Positions 49,226 to 58,818 of a stretch of 64,000 nucleotides of DNA are shown piece by piece. Numbering within the stretch: the first letter of the stretch is position 1; the number at the start of each line of letters is the position of its first letter. The position numbers were made by a program, and so were the translations under genes. Below the pieces are notes generated by a model. The model did no database searches, had not been told where the DNA came from, and was given only the letters and a program-made list of their open reading frames with translations. This stretch comes from Chitinophaga hostae (lineage in GTDB: Bacteria; Bacteroidota; Bacteroidia; Chitinophagales; Chitinophagaceae): assembly GCF_018224885.1 (NCBI RefSeq), contig NZ_JAGTXB010000004.1, positions 62,001-126,000 on the forward strand, in the 5' to 3' direction.

Positions 49226-51526
49226 TTATTTCAAAATATGATGCAATACATGCGTTAATACATCCGTGGCAGTATCATATTGAATACCCTCCATATCTTG
49301 TGGTTTAATAAAGTATTTTTTATTGCCATCATGATTATAGACAATATCTAGCTTCTGATCTTTCAGTTTCGTTATCCCATATTGTTCAAGCGCCTCTACA
49401 TAGCCCATTTCTACTTCATGGTCTTGTATACCTTGTCCCAATAGTAATTCTTTTAGCAAAATAGATTTAACCTCGGGATCAACATTTTTATTGTATTTTG
49501 ACTTTTTAAGTATGTAGATGTAGTTTTCATCAAAAAACTTAATATATTTCTCCTGCGAGGTATTCATTAATATAGGATGATCAATGAAGTCCTTACGCCA
49601 ATCAATACAGATATGCTCGCGGATAATACGTTTCAGAGATCCTTCAACATCATCGACCTGAATATCATCAAATAAATGCTTCAAGCATGCAGATCGTTCA
49701 ATAAATCCTTTATTAGAGGTATTCCCTGTTTCCCTGAGCAATCTACTCCAACTAATATCCCTATGGTTATCTATCAGCAGCGAGTAGTTAGTAGAATACA
49801 ACAGGTAATCTCCTTTGGTTAACAAGGCTCTTCTAAAAATCTCATCTTCAAATTTTTTCAGTCCTAAGTCTGTAAACAGTTGCTTGAATTTTTCAAAGTA
49901 TAATACCGCATCATCGAGATAGTCGTTAACTGATATCTTTATCCAATCAAAATCTTCTGCCAAATATCGTTTGTAGATACCCGAAAACGCCAATAGAAAA
50001 ATGATCTGCCCTTCTAAATACAGGTGTGATTCTGCTTCATTTATAAGATTCGCCCAATCGGCCGATCTATTCATTAATTCAATCTTCAGCCGTTCTTCTT
50101 TTATTTGCTGAACATCGAATCCACGTATATTCAAATCTAAAAAGTCTTTATAAATATCACCAGTATAAGCTATCACAATTCTATCGATTGAAGTAATAGT
50201 ATCATGATAATCCCTTGAAGAATTATAAGTTGTGTGCAGCACCAGATTTCGCATAAGCCGATCCCATTTTTTAAGTTCGAAGCTATCCAGATTGTTTTTA
50301 TTAGCATTTAAAAACTTAAATACGGCGTAATGCAAGATTCTTTCTATATATCGTGCGCCAAAATCGCCTTCAAAGGAAGATTTTATAATACCTTTTTTAT
50401 TAAGATAAATATTCTCATTAAAATAAGCCTGAATATCACCATTCAACGACACCAATAAATCAAGACAATCGATATATGAAATGATAACATTTTCTCCCAG
50501 CAATGCTAAATTATTAAACTTATAATACGTTAAATCTGTTTTATCATTAAACTGCTCCAGGCTATCATCGTACTTTAGTAAATCATGCTGGGCCGTTTCA
50601 TTGAGCGCTACAAAGGCTAATAGGTTCAGTAATTTATCATCGAATTCTTTTGTTTCCGGGTTTTTCAGATTCCAAAAATAATCTGACCAGACCGTATCAA
50701 TTCTGGTCATAAAATAAGTCTCCAGATCTACTGATTTATCTCCTCCGCTATGAGACAACTTATATTGATGCTTTTTATTGAAATCGGATGTTTCAATAAA
50801 TCTGCCCAATTCCGCTTTTAAATTCTCAAAATTTGTCAGCGGTTTTCCTCTTGAGTTCATCTTAACGTATAGATCATCAGAAAGTCCGAAGTTGTCGATA
50901 TTCAAAAAATGGAATACTACCAGCGGTCGTCCGGGCTGTATTAAATCGGTGAATAAACTACTTGCATCACGGAACGCCATATCAATTTCATCAAGCATAG
51001 TGATAGCTGACCGGATCGTTAAATCATGTCCCCATGTCATGTAATACCAATTCTTATCGGTAATTATAGCCTCAAAGGACTTGTGATGATCGAACACCTG
51101 ACTATGATCATCAGCAGAAAAACCTGATACTAAATTTCTGATAAAAGAATCAGAGGACTGCCTCGTTTGATAGGTAAATTTCGAGAACTGTTCCTGATAT
51201 CTGGATAGCTGATGATCTCTGAAGGCTAAGTACCAATGCAGCAGGTATAAAGTAGTTAAGCGTTGTTGCCCGTCCAAAGGGATAAACATCCCCGCTTCCA
51301 CATACCCATATATAAAGTCCAGTTCCAACGGTGAATGTTTATTGTCCAGCACCGATCTGATTCCTGACAATATCTTGTTTAAAAATGACTTACGGATCTC
51401 CGTTGCCTTACGGTTATTTCTACCCTGTGCGTAGTCCCGCTGTATCATTGGGATATGAATACCACCTGGTATGTTTAGATCCTCTACATTATTACTTAGT
51501 ATATCCCAAAGAGTTATGTTGTTCAT
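49226..51526 (-). CDS. DUF262-domain protein without HNH domain (second gene of pair)
   Basis: A 766-residue soluble protein. The N-terminal DUF262/GmrS-like ParB-fold domain shows IPMIQRDYAQGR (25-36) and DGQQRLTTLYLLHW (85 onward), the NTP-binding signature of GmrS and Ssp-type restriction factors, plus LDFIYGYVE and NSRGKPLTNFENLKAEL. The rest is helical with no DUF1524 or other nuclease motif that I can see. It overlaps the upstream DUF262 gene by 35 bases and is probably translated with it. The two proteins likely work together, one sensing and one cutting foreign DNA, as in modification-dependent (type IV) restriction. That role is inference from family and island context. Confidence 0.85.
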   Translation of the reverse strand: MNNITLWDILSNNVEDLNIPGGIHIPMIQRDYAQGRNNRKATEIRKSFLNKILSGIRSVLDNKHSPLELDFIYGYVEAGMFIPLDGQQRLTTLYLLHWYLAFRDHQLSRYQEQFSKFTYQTRQSSDSFIRNLVSGFSADDHSQVFDHHKSFEAIITDKNWYYMTWGHDLTIRSAITMLDEIDMAFRDASSLFTDLIQPGRPLVVFHFLNIDNFGLSDDLYVKMNSRGKPLTNFENLKAELGRFIETSDFNKKHQYKLSHSGGDKSVDLETYFMTRIDTVWSDYFWNLKNPETKEFDDKLLNLLAFVALNETAQHDLLKYDDSLEQFNDKTDLTYYKFNNLALLGENVIISYIDCLDLLVSLNGDIQAYFNENIYLNKKGIIKSSFEGDFGARYIERILHYAVFKFLNANKNNLDSFELKKWDRLMRNLVLHTTYNSSRDYHDTITSIDRIVIAYTGDIYKDFLDLNIRGFDVQQIKEERLKIELMNRSADWANLINEAESHLYLEGQIIFLLAFSGIYKRYLAEDFDWIKISVNDYLDDAVLYFEKFKQLFTDLGLKKFEDEIFRRALLTKGDYLLYSTNYSLLIDNHRDISWSRLLRETGNTSNKGFIERSACLKHLFDDIQVDDVEGSLKRIIREHICIDWRKDFIDHPILMNTSQEKYIKFFDENYIYILKKSKYNKNVDPEVKSILLKELLLGQGIQDHEVEMGYVEALEQYGITKLKDQKLDIVYNHDGNKKYFIKPQDMEGIQYDTATDVLTHVLHHILK

Positions 51527-53390
51527 TGCTATCTAAATTATAGTAGTTTAAGGATTGTCTGATGCTATCAACATATGCTTTTCTATCTTCAAATGTCCAA
51601 TAGGCGAGATGATTGGGATGAGCTGTGTAATATTTCAAAAATACCTTTTTGGTCTCTCCCGGGACAAATAAACCATCTTTATCCTTTTGTAATATCAGTC
51701 GCCGCTTAATATCAAACAGCGCATTTTTTAAGGATGAATTCATGTTAAGATCCAATAATGCCAGGTTGGCAATAGAATCATCGTCATTGATCCAATTAAT
51801 ATCTGGAACAGCTTGCCCATTCATTTCCAGCGTTTCGTTAACAGTGTTGACACTAAGCGAATGCCTGTTAATATCCTGGATAATACGCTGAATGTAGTCG
51901 GAAATATTCTTGAAGCAACCTTCGAACTTGCTTCTGTCTATTTTCTTATCACTGGCATCCAGCAAGGTTTTTATTTGGTCGACTATGGATGCCGCTTCTT
52001 CCCCGGCATCATTTTCGAAAAATTGCAAATGGTCATATAACCAGCTCTCATAGTCTTTTTCCTTTAACTCATCAGAATTTTGTGCAAAAATGTGCTCCAG
52101 CGACCATATCTTTCCGTCCAGTTTTTCAAAAGGGAAATTGATATTGTTGTCACTCACGAGCAAGCTGTTAGTGACATTGTGCAACAAGAGGATACTCATG
52201 ATTTTTTCGCTGTGGTTCCCGTACCGTAGCGAAGAAATATCGTCACAATTAATCGTCTTTTTTATGGCACCTTTGAGATATTCCCTGAATTCCTTTCTGT
52301 TATTTTCTTTAAAAAATTTTATCAGCAATAAAACAGGATACTTACGTTTAATCAGGAAACCAACTAGGTGATTGAATTTCTTTTCCTGATACCATTCTAA
52401 CAAAATATCAAAAATATCCCTCAGGCGATTCCATTCCTGCTCCATAGGATATTGACTCTGACCTGAATAGTTTGTTGTCTGGCTTGTACGGCAATTTTTA
52501 ACCTGTTCGTAAAAATATTTAAAGGAATGATATTTATTCCTGTCTGATGCTTTTTTTTCTGCACACAGGTCTAATAAATAATCAATCCGGGTTTCATATT
52601 CGGCGTCTCCTCCGTAAACAAAGCCCCATACCTTCGGGTCTTGCAGGATCTTTTCCATTCTATCCCATTCCAGAGCAATAATATTTTGTCTTAATAAAAT
52701 AATTTTACTTAAATCCTGCTGCGGTTTGTCTCCATCAGTATTCCTGGGTATCAAATTATGTTTACTCAGGCATACAGCCTTTACCAACTCCGCATTGGTT
52801 AACGGTATTTTTCCAATATTAATGCGTGTAAACACATCAATAGCATCAATATCTTTCTTGATCTCGTACCAGATAAATTCAACCGATCCGGCGATGGTAT
52901 TAAACAAACTGCCACCAATATGTGGCATCTCGTTTTTTTTCTTTTTCAGCCAGTCGCTGATAGTGACGTAAGCATGACTGATATAATAATAATCAGGGTT
53001 TTTATCATTTATAATAGGACTAAGGTTCCGGAGGAATTCTTCGCTATCGGGCCGGGTTTCATAGGTCAATGAAAACATGTCTATTTCGCTATTGGATTCC
53101 TTTAACCGCGATAATAATGTGAAGATGGTCGTTAGTCGCTGTTGTCCGTCTAACACTTCATACCTGCCATCCGGTAATTGTTTCACCACAATAGGCTGTA
53201 AACAATACTTTTCCCTGTTATTGTTTTGTTTGTTAATAAACTCAAAAAAATCATCCAATAGATCTTCTACCTGATCTTTATCCCATCGGTATCCGCGCTG
53301 ATAATTGGGTATAAAAAAACGATACACGGCCTCGCCGTTATCCTGTTTTAATAAATTGCCCACAGGCATTATTTTTAGTATATTCTCCAT
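51492..53390 (-). CDS. GmrSD-like DUF262 plus DUF1524 (HNH) protein (first gene of pair)
   Basis: A 632-residue protein. DUF262 signatures are IPNYQRGYRW (27-36) and DGQQRLTTIF (81-90), with RINIGKIPLTNAELVKA. The C-terminal third matches the DUF1524 nuclease: LEHIFAQN (His433, Gln437), then IANLALLDLNMNSSLKN and FDIKRR, the N..N..K pattern of the HNH-like fold. GmrSD enzymes restrict DNA with modified cytosines, using nucleotide hydrolysis. This is the first gene of a two-gene operon facing away from the protease operon at 53808. Both proteins share a DUF262 domain, which suggests a hetero-oligomer rather than a single-chain enzyme. Confidence 0.87.
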   Translation of the reverse strand: MENILKIMPVGNLLKQDNGEAVYRFFIPNYQRGYRWDKDQVEDLLDDFFEFINKQNNNREKYCLQPIVVKQLPDGRYEVLDGQQRLTTIFTLLSRLKESNSEIDMFSLTYETRPDSEEFLRNLSPIINDKNPDYYYISHAYVTISDWLKKKKNEMPHIGGSLFNTIAGSVEFIWYEIKKDIDAIDVFTRINIGKIPLTNAELVKAVCLSKHNLIPRNTDGDKPQQDLSKIILLRQNIIALEWDRMEKILQDPKVWGFVYGGDAEYETRIDYLLDLCAEKKASDRNKYHSFKYFYEQVKNCRTSQTTNYSGQSQYPMEQEWNRLRDIFDILLEWYQEKKFNHLVGFLIKRKYPVLLLIKFFKENNRKEFREYLKGAIKKTINCDDISSLRYGNHSEKIMSILLLHNVTNSLLVSDNNINFPFEKLDGKIWSLEHIFAQNSDELKEKDYESWLYDHLQFFENDAGEEAASIVDQIKTLLDASDKKIDRSKFEGCFKNISDYIQRIIQDINRHSLSVNTVNETLEMNGQAVPDINWINDDDSIANLALLDLNMNSSLKNALFDIKRRLILQKDKDGLFVPGETKKVFLKYYTAHPNHLAYWTFEDRKAYVDSIRQSLNYYNLDSNEQHNSLGYTK

Positions 53391-53807
53391 ATCGTGGATG
53401 ATGTTAATTACAATTTAAAGGGCTCATCTTATAAACGATGTCGTTATCCTGTGGATCAAAAAATAGCTAATGCCCCTTTTATCATGGACAGCAAATTAAT
53501 AAATATCATCAAGTATTTAAAAAAGAAGCATCTATTGTTGCTACTTTCATTTGTTATTCTGTTTTAATTATAATCAATACCGTTTTTTCAGTACAGGGTT
53601 ATGGTTCAGTGTATATCAACACAAATGTTTCACCGCCTCTGGAAAAAATATTCTTATACCGATAAAAATATTTATATTCGCTATGTAATTTATGGACAGA
53701 TTATAATATCTCGAACCCTAAATAGTTATCTCGAGCCCCAATATTTGATATAAACATCCTTTTACAGAAATCGTTTAATATTTATTAACATTCCTATACC
53801 CCGGAAA
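53391..53807. other. Divergent promoter region between the DUF262 pair and the protease operon
   Basis: These 417 bases are very A/T-rich. The right part carries a tandem repeat with 20-bp period (53707-53741) upstream of the plus-strand operon. No RNA gene or remnant is seen. Both transcription units must start here, so they could be co-regulated. Confidence 0.5.
53707..53741 (+). promoter_or_regulatory. Tandem operator-like repeat, 20-bp period
   Basis: TATCTCGAACCCTAA (53707-53721) and TATCTCGAGCCCCAA (53727-53741) match at 13 of 15 positions. They lie about 67-100 bases before ATG 53808, on one face of the helix. Confidence 0.55.
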
Positions 53808-54953
53808 ATGTTTAACAACACGGTACTCGACATATTTATCGGCTTGGTGTTCATATACTTGTTATACAGTCTCCTGGCTACAATTCTGCAGGAAATGCTC
53901 GCAAGATGGTTATCGTTGAGAACCCATAACCTCACCTACGCTATCCGGGTAATGCTGGAAGACCGTAACGAGGAAGATAAGGGATGTGAAATCTGGAAGC
54001 TGATAGCCCGTTATTTTAAGAGCCAGTTTTTTATCGTATGTCACTTTTTTATTCCTTTTCCGCGTAAAACTTTTACAAGGGCTTTTTATAGCCACCCTAC
54101 CATTAAATACCTCGGTGAGAGCGAATGGAAGCGCAAACCTGCTTATCTCCGCCCGGAGACCTTTTCACAAACTGTTATACAACTGCTGAGAGGGGAAGAA
54201 TATGATGCCAGTCAGCCCCAGATCAATTATATAGAAGATACCCTGTTTCGTAAAAAAAGCTTTAAAGCGAATATCAATGGGCGTGATGAAATGATCGTCA
54301 TTGGACAGGAAACATTACGGCATTTACGCCATATATTCCACAATGCCCAACGGGATAGCGACCGTTTTAAAGCAATGCTGGAAGACTGGTTCAATGAAAC
54401 CATGGAACGTGCTGCCGGGTGGTACAAAAGAACAGTTCAGTTCACATTGCTGATCATAGGATTTCTGCTGGCATTGTGGTTCAACATAGATACCATTGCC
54501 ATTTATAAATTATTGTCGATAGATAAAACCGTCAGAGAGCAGATGGTGCAACTGGCAACAGCCAATACCGACAAGTATGAAGCGATGATTAAAAATATCG
54601 GGTACGTATCTGTTGGCGTCCCAAAAGTGGAGGTGGATTCGATAGGGAAAAAAGTAGTCCACATCCGGGACACCGTGTTTGTTAGTGATAAAACGCTCAA
54701 ATCAACTATGGACAGCGTTATGCGGGATGGAGAAAAAGCACAGAGCCTCTTTAGTGTGAGCAAGAAGTATCAATCGGATGACTCAAAAATATTTGGTTGG
54801 CTGCTGACGGCCCTGGCTATTTCGCTGGGGGCGCCTTTCTGGTTTGATCTGCTAAACAAGCTGATACAGTTGCGAAGTACCGGCCCTAAACCTGATACCA
54901 CATCAGACCCGGCTATAGTTAAAGAAACCAGTAGTGTCAAAAGAGTAGGTTAA
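53808..54953 (+). CDS. Three-helix membrane protein of a widespread unknown family
   Basis: A 381-residue protein with transmembrane segments at about 7-29 (DIFIGLVFIYLLYSLLATIL), 209-228 (FTLLIIGFLLALWF) and 333-351 (GWLLTALAISLGAPFWF). Between TM1 and TM2 is a 180-residue cytosolic-size domain; before TM2 lies the conserved WFNETMERAAGWYKR, and the C-terminal LGAPFWFDLLNKLIQLR is also typical. I recognise this pattern from uncharacterised bacterial membrane proteins but know no function. A 100-residue loop between TM2 and TM3 is polar. First gene of an operon with the protease (1-base gap) and the exported protein. Confidence 0.75.
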   Translation: MFNNTVLDIFIGLVFIYLLYSLLATILQEMLARWLSLRTHNLTYAIRVMLEDRNEEDKGCEIWKLIARYFKSQFFIVCHFFIPFPRKTFTRAFYSHPTIKYLGESEWKRKPAYLRPETFSQTVIQLLRGEEYDASQPQINYIEDTLFRKKSFKANINGRDEMIVIGQETLRHLRHIFHNAQRDSDRFKAMLEDWFNETMERAAGWYKRTVQFTLLIIGFLLALWFNIDTIAIYKLLSIDKTVREQMVQLATANTDKYEAMIKNIGYVSVGVPKVEVDSIGKKVVHIRDTVFVSDKTLKSTMDSVMRDGEKAQSLFSVSKKYQSDDSKIFGWLLTALAISLGAPFWFDLLNKLIQLRSTGPKPDTTSDPAIVKETSSVKRVG

Positions 54954-54954
54954 T

Positions 54955-56022
54955 ATGTTACTAACCGTTTGCAAATACCTCAATATTCGTGTTGGCAACG
55001 CATCTGCCAGTGCCTCCACGGCCGGCTACCTGTCGCCGGGCGATAGCATTGACCTGGACACTGTATTGATTGGCGAAGAATTGGATGGTAACGCCATCTG
55101 GTACCGCAGTAAAACAGGCTACTATTATTGGAGCGGAGGTATTACAGAAGTAGCATTTGAAGTGCCCGACCTAGTGGAAACAACCGAAATTTTAAAAGCG
55201 GTGACTACCGATATACTGCACAATTACAGCAGCTATTATCGCAATAAAGTACCAGGATACCTGGGATGTGGCACCGGTAAAAGCCAAGACCCGACTATAC
55301 AGGAACTTGTCATTGCGATTTTTATAAATCAAAAGCAGGTGGTAACAATGCTCCTACCCGATAGGATCAAGCATAAGGGATATGGTATCAAAACAGAGAT
55401 TATCCAGATCCAACCTCCTAAACTACAGAAAGGCCCCTTTTTTCCCGGCAGCAAAGTGGCAGTCGGCACCGCCGGTGTAAAAGGATTTTATAACGGCGAA
55501 GAATGCCTGCTCAGTTGTTATCATGTGCTGGCCGACTCATTGCTTAAAAAAGGAACTGTTAAAGTAACATCAGAAGACCAGCTGACAGCCACATTAAGCA
55601 CTGGTAATCTGTCTGCTACTCTGGAGGTATTGGCTGGAGAATTTACTGAGTCGGTAGATTATGCGCTGGCAAGACTTCCTAATGATGTGTTATACAAAAA
55701 TGAGTTTAAAGGCATTCCTATCAACGGTTACTGCACGGAAGATGAGATAGCTTCACTGTGGGGAGCGATGGTTTTTTCCTCCGGGGCATATACCAAAGGC
55801 TCGGCGCGTGTTACGCATACCATGCGGAATATACAGGTAGGAGCAGATTTTTTTGTAAATGTATTGCATACCGGTATGTTGTCTGTTGACGGCGATTCCG
55901 GTGCAGCCGTATTTACAGCGGACAATAAGCTGGTGGGCTTTGTATTTGCGGGCGACAGCGTCACATGCTCTTACATTATCCCGGCCTATAAACTGATTCC
56001 TGATCTTCTTGTTCTTCCTTAA
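54955..56022 (+). CDS. Cytosolic SH3-trypsin-like serine protease
   Basis: A 355-residue protein with no signal peptide. Residues 1-63 are an SH3-like domain (YLNIRVGNASASASTAGYLSPG...YYYWSGGI). Residues 98-152 (GYLGCGTGKSQD...QELVIAIFI...IKTEIIQI) resemble the regulatory beta-alpha segment of some bacterial and plant NAL1-type trypsin-like proteases. The trypsin-like domain has a full triad: His190 (LLSCYHVLAD), Asp235 (SVDYALARL) and Ser315 (VDGDSGAAVF). The S1 site cannot be read. It starts one base after the membrane protein stop, so the two are coupled. It is probably inactive until a partner signals; what it cleaves is unknown. Confidence 0.85.
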   Translation: MLLTVCKYLNIRVGNASASASTAGYLSPGDSIDLDTVLIGEELDGNAIWYRSKTGYYYWSGGITEVAFEVPDLVETTEILKAVTTDILHNYSSYYRNKVPGYLGCGTGKSQDPTIQELVIAIFINQKQVVTMLLPDRIKHKGYGIKTEIIQIQPPKLQKGPFFPGSKVAVGTAGVKGFYNGEECLLSCYHVLADSLLKKGTVKVTSEDQLTATLSTGNLSATLEVLAGEFTESVDYALARLPNDVLYKNEFKGIPINGYCTEDEIASLWGAMVFSSGAYTKGSARVTHTMRNIQVGADFFVNVLHTGMLSVDGDSGAAVFTADNKLVGFVFAGDSVTCSYIIPAYKLIPDLLVLP

Positions 56023-56034
56023 TCTTTATATTAT

Positions 56035-57966
56035 ATGAAATCAATTTTTACCTGCTGTCTGTTGCTCGTTCTTGCTCAGGTTACGGTTTATGCTGCCATG
56101 CTGTCTGATAGGACGCCTCCACCACCGCATAGGGATACCAGCCAGAAACCTCTTGCTGAACCGGGCAATATCGTCTATTCAAAGTTGACGAGTATTCCGG
56201 AGGCGATTAGAACGGTAAGGTTCAACCTTCTGGAAATACCTAAAGGATCATATGACCAGGTTGTCCAGCAATCAAAAGTACATGATCAGAAAACAAGCAT
56301 AACATTCGCTCAGTACCAGCAATTACTGGATTCGGTCACCCGGAAAAAACAAAAAGATAGTTCCTCTATCACTATCAGCCTGGAAATAGCACAGGACAAA
56401 GGTAAACTAATGCCGCCGCTGACCCTTGTTATCTTTAACACTGCAAAAAAAAGTGCTGACAGTATTAAACTCATTATGCCCGATGGCAGTGTTGTTCCTG
56501 CTGCTCCGGGCGAAACCACGCCAGCCGGACATGATGCAGGTGTAGCAGATAAAGCTGCTACCACACTCAACAAACGCGAAAATGTATTGACGGATTTAAA
56601 AGCGCTGGATATAAACACTCTCACTGCACCCAAAATATTTATCAACGACAATATGTTTCTGTCATCCGGTAACTGGGGATTTTCGGAAAAAGAGGAGTGC
56701 GTTCCCAATAAAAAGAAACGAAGACTTCCCGGAGAATATATTCTCTTATATGATATGAAGAAGGGAGATTATTATACCTTGAAAAAAAAGATAAGGAAAT
56801 GGGAAGAGGGCGATCCTGGCGACGCAAAAGATTGTCCCTATGTAGAGTATTATAAATGGAAACGATCCATTCTATTCACGCCGTCAATAGGTAGTCAGTT
56901 CAAGGTGCAACTAATGAACATAAACGCGGAGGACAACTGGCATATTTCGGCCAGTTATAAAGATAATTTTCTGGAAGATGAAGCGGCCTTTAGGTCTACC
57001 TTCCAAGCGTTTAATACAAGGGCCAACAGCACCGGGGCGGCTACCGGAACAGGTGAAAAAACAAATGAAGTCGCGCTGGAAAGTAAAAAGGAAGATAAAA
57101 CCGCCGCTAACCTGCTAGCCCTGCGCAATGACCTCCTTTATTACAGCAAACGTTTTTATGTAAACCTGGCTACCGCGGAAAAGCATGCGGAAAACATGAA
57201 AGAAATTGACCAAAAGATCGTACAAACCTTTGGAACAAATCTTTCAAGTCTCCTGTCGGCCTACCTCATCGAAATGGATACTGACGATCCACTGAATACC
57301 CTGATGAAAAAAATCCGTGATGCTTATAATAACGTTAACGGTCTGGAATCACAAAGTTTCACCGCGTTTAAATTGAAAAATATGGATTACCTGGAGCTTA
57401 CCTTTAAAGACGATGCGGGCAATACCAAAAAAGAAGAAGAGATCCGTTTATCAGGTGGTTTAAAAATAGATTTCAGTACCGGTATCGCGCTCACCGGCCT
57501 GAAAGATTTTACCTATATACTGAAAGATACCGTTGTTTCCTATAGAACAGATACCGCCACAGGTACCTTGCCACGCGATACCACCGGCAAGATAATCCGC
57601 CGCGAAAACGATGGTAAGTCCAGTGTAAACTTTGGCATCTATATGCATGTATATCCCAGGCTCAGCTCCAATTATAATGTTAGTCTTACTGTGGGTATCA
57701 GCACCAACACCAACCTTGATATTAATTTTGTTACCGGTGGGAGCCTCCTGTTTGGCTCCAGAAGACGCCTGGTACTCACTGGTGGCGTGATATGGGGTAA
57801 GGTAGAACGCCTCAGTAACTCAGTGGAGGAAGGCTATCATGAAAGTCCGGGCGCCAACGGTGCGTTAAGACCGGCCTTTATTCCCCAAGGAACAAGTGTG
57901 GTGCCTGTAGTAAAGCAATGGAAGCATTCCTGGTTCTTCGGTGTTAGCTGGAATTTTACCAATTAA
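56035..57966 (+). CDS. Exported protein with probable C-terminal beta-barrel
   Basis: A 643-residue protein with signal peptide (1-20, TVYAA), a Thr/Pro-rich stretch, beta-rich domain (to about 300), a helical mid-region (about 350-440), and a C-terminal 180 residues of alternating strands ending WFFGVSWNFTN, a typical outer-membrane barrel C-terminus with a terminal aromatic motif. It lies 12 bases after the protease gene. It could be the outer-membrane component or substrate of the system. The family is not recognised. Confidence 0.65.
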   Translation: MKSIFTCCLLLVLAQVTVYAAMLSDRTPPPPHRDTSQKPLAEPGNIVYSKLTSIPEAIRTVRFNLLEIPKGSYDQVVQQSKVHDQKTSITFAQYQQLLDSVTRKKQKDSSSITISLEIAQDKGKLMPPLTLVIFNTAKKSADSIKLIMPDGSVVPAAPGETTPAGHDAGVADKAATTLNKRENVLTDLKALDINTLTAPKIFINDNMFLSSGNWGFSEKEECVPNKKKRRLPGEYILLYDMKKGDYYTLKKKIRKWEEGDPGDAKDCPYVEYYKWKRSILFTPSIGSQFKVQLMNINAEDNWHISASYKDNFLEDEAAFRSTFQAFNTRANSTGAATGTGEKTNEVALESKKEDKTAANLLALRNDLLYYSKRFYVNLATAEKHAENMKEIDQKIVQTFGTNLSSLLSAYLIEMDTDDPLNTLMKKIRDAYNNVNGLESQSFTAFKLKNMDYLELTFKDDAGNTKKEEEIRLSGGLKIDFSTGIALTGLKDFTYILKDTVVSYRTDTATGTLPRDTTGKIIRRENDGKSSVNFGIYMHVYPRLSSNYNVSLTVGISTNTNLDINFVTGGSLLFGSRRRLVLTGGVIWGKVERLSNSVEEGYHESPGANGALRPAFIPQGTSVVPVVKQWKHSWFFGVSWNFTN

Positions 57967-57982
57967 AAGACGTAGCAACACA

Positions 57983-58014
57983 GGGGTGACTGAAATTTAC
58001 TATTTAGTCACCCC
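57983..58014 (+). terminator. Stem-loop after the protease operon
   Basis: GGGGTGACT (57983-57991) pairs perfectly with AGTCACCCC (58006-58014). No T-run follows, so it is a weak terminator or a 3'-end stabiliser. Confidence 0.55.
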
Positions 58015-58035
58015 ACTTGGTACGCAACCGTCACG

Positions 58036-58290
58036 CTATTCATCGATGGTAATCCGCAACATAATAATGGCCTTGTTGTCGGGAAGCATTACAGAGAGAA
58101 AGATTACTCTAAGATTAAGTATTGCAGGTGTAACTTTTATCTCAGAAAGCGGTTTATCTGAAACATCAAAATGAGCCTTTAGAAAGACCAGCACCTTTTC
58201 TTTAGTAATCTCAAAGCGTTTTAGCGTTCGTCCCGACTTTATCCCGGATTTTACCTTCTCCCCAAATAGGCGATTATGGAAGTCTATCAC
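58036..58290 (-). pseudogene. Fragment of a tyrosine integrase core-binding domain
   Basis: The sequence VIDFHNRLFGEKVKSGIKSGRTLKRFEITKEKVLVFLKAHFDVSDKPLSEI lines up with VIDFHNTQFAEKVAAGKRAKASLTKWITTKDKLTQFLKSTFNTSDYPLYKI of the integrase at 62183-63442. The catalytic domain is absent and the C-terminal part is scrambled. It is a relic of a second integrase between cargo and core module, so this position was probably an earlier element boundary. Confidence 0.8.
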
Positions 58291-58438
58291 TTCACCCCTT
58301 GGGAATCAATCGCTTCCATCGTACTAAAATAAATTTGGAATTTTGAAAGTAAAATCCAGATTTTATCTAGTAGATAAAGGGTTTTTATCAGCAATGTAAT
58401 CTTTAAAAAATAGGTTACAAACCTACGGTTGTTACCAC

Positions 58439-58807
58439 TCAACTGCTATTAAGAGAAAAAATATGGCTATTGGTCTTCAACGCAGAGTCACGACTTTGTA
58501 TATATTCTTCTCCTGTATTCGCGTACTCGGCATGTATGATGCTTTCAACCAGGCGGCGGCAACCTTGCATACTACGAATGTGTTTGTATGGTATTTCATG
58601 GCCATGCTGATAGTTCTCCCTTATCCATGTGCGTAGATGAAGGATGTGCTGGTGGCTAATCTGGTGAGGCATCCGACGCTTTGCCAGCATGATGGCATCG
58701 TCTATATACCAGTCGTAATCAAATGCTTTAAATTCATGATCGCAAATTTTTAATAGCCGGCTTCCGGCGGCATTAGTGCTGACCAAAGTAATGAAGGTTG
58801 GATACAT
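58439..58807 (-). CDS. Small unrecognised protein of the island core
   Basis: A 122-residue protein (MYPTFITLVSTNAAGSRLLKICDHEF...) with helical, His-rich centre (HQISHQHILHLRTWIRENYQHGHEIPYKHI). No known motif. It follows the ATPase gene by 11 bases in the same direction and is probably cotranscribed with the replication-like module. Confidence 0.5.
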   Translation of the reverse strand: MYPTFITLVSTNAAGSRLLKICDHEFKAFDYDWYIDDAIMLAKRRMPHQISHQHILHLRTWIRENYQHGHEIPYKHIRSMQGCRRLVESIIHAEYANTGEEYIQSRDSALKTNSHIFSLNSS

Positions 58808-58818
58808 GATATAGATTT

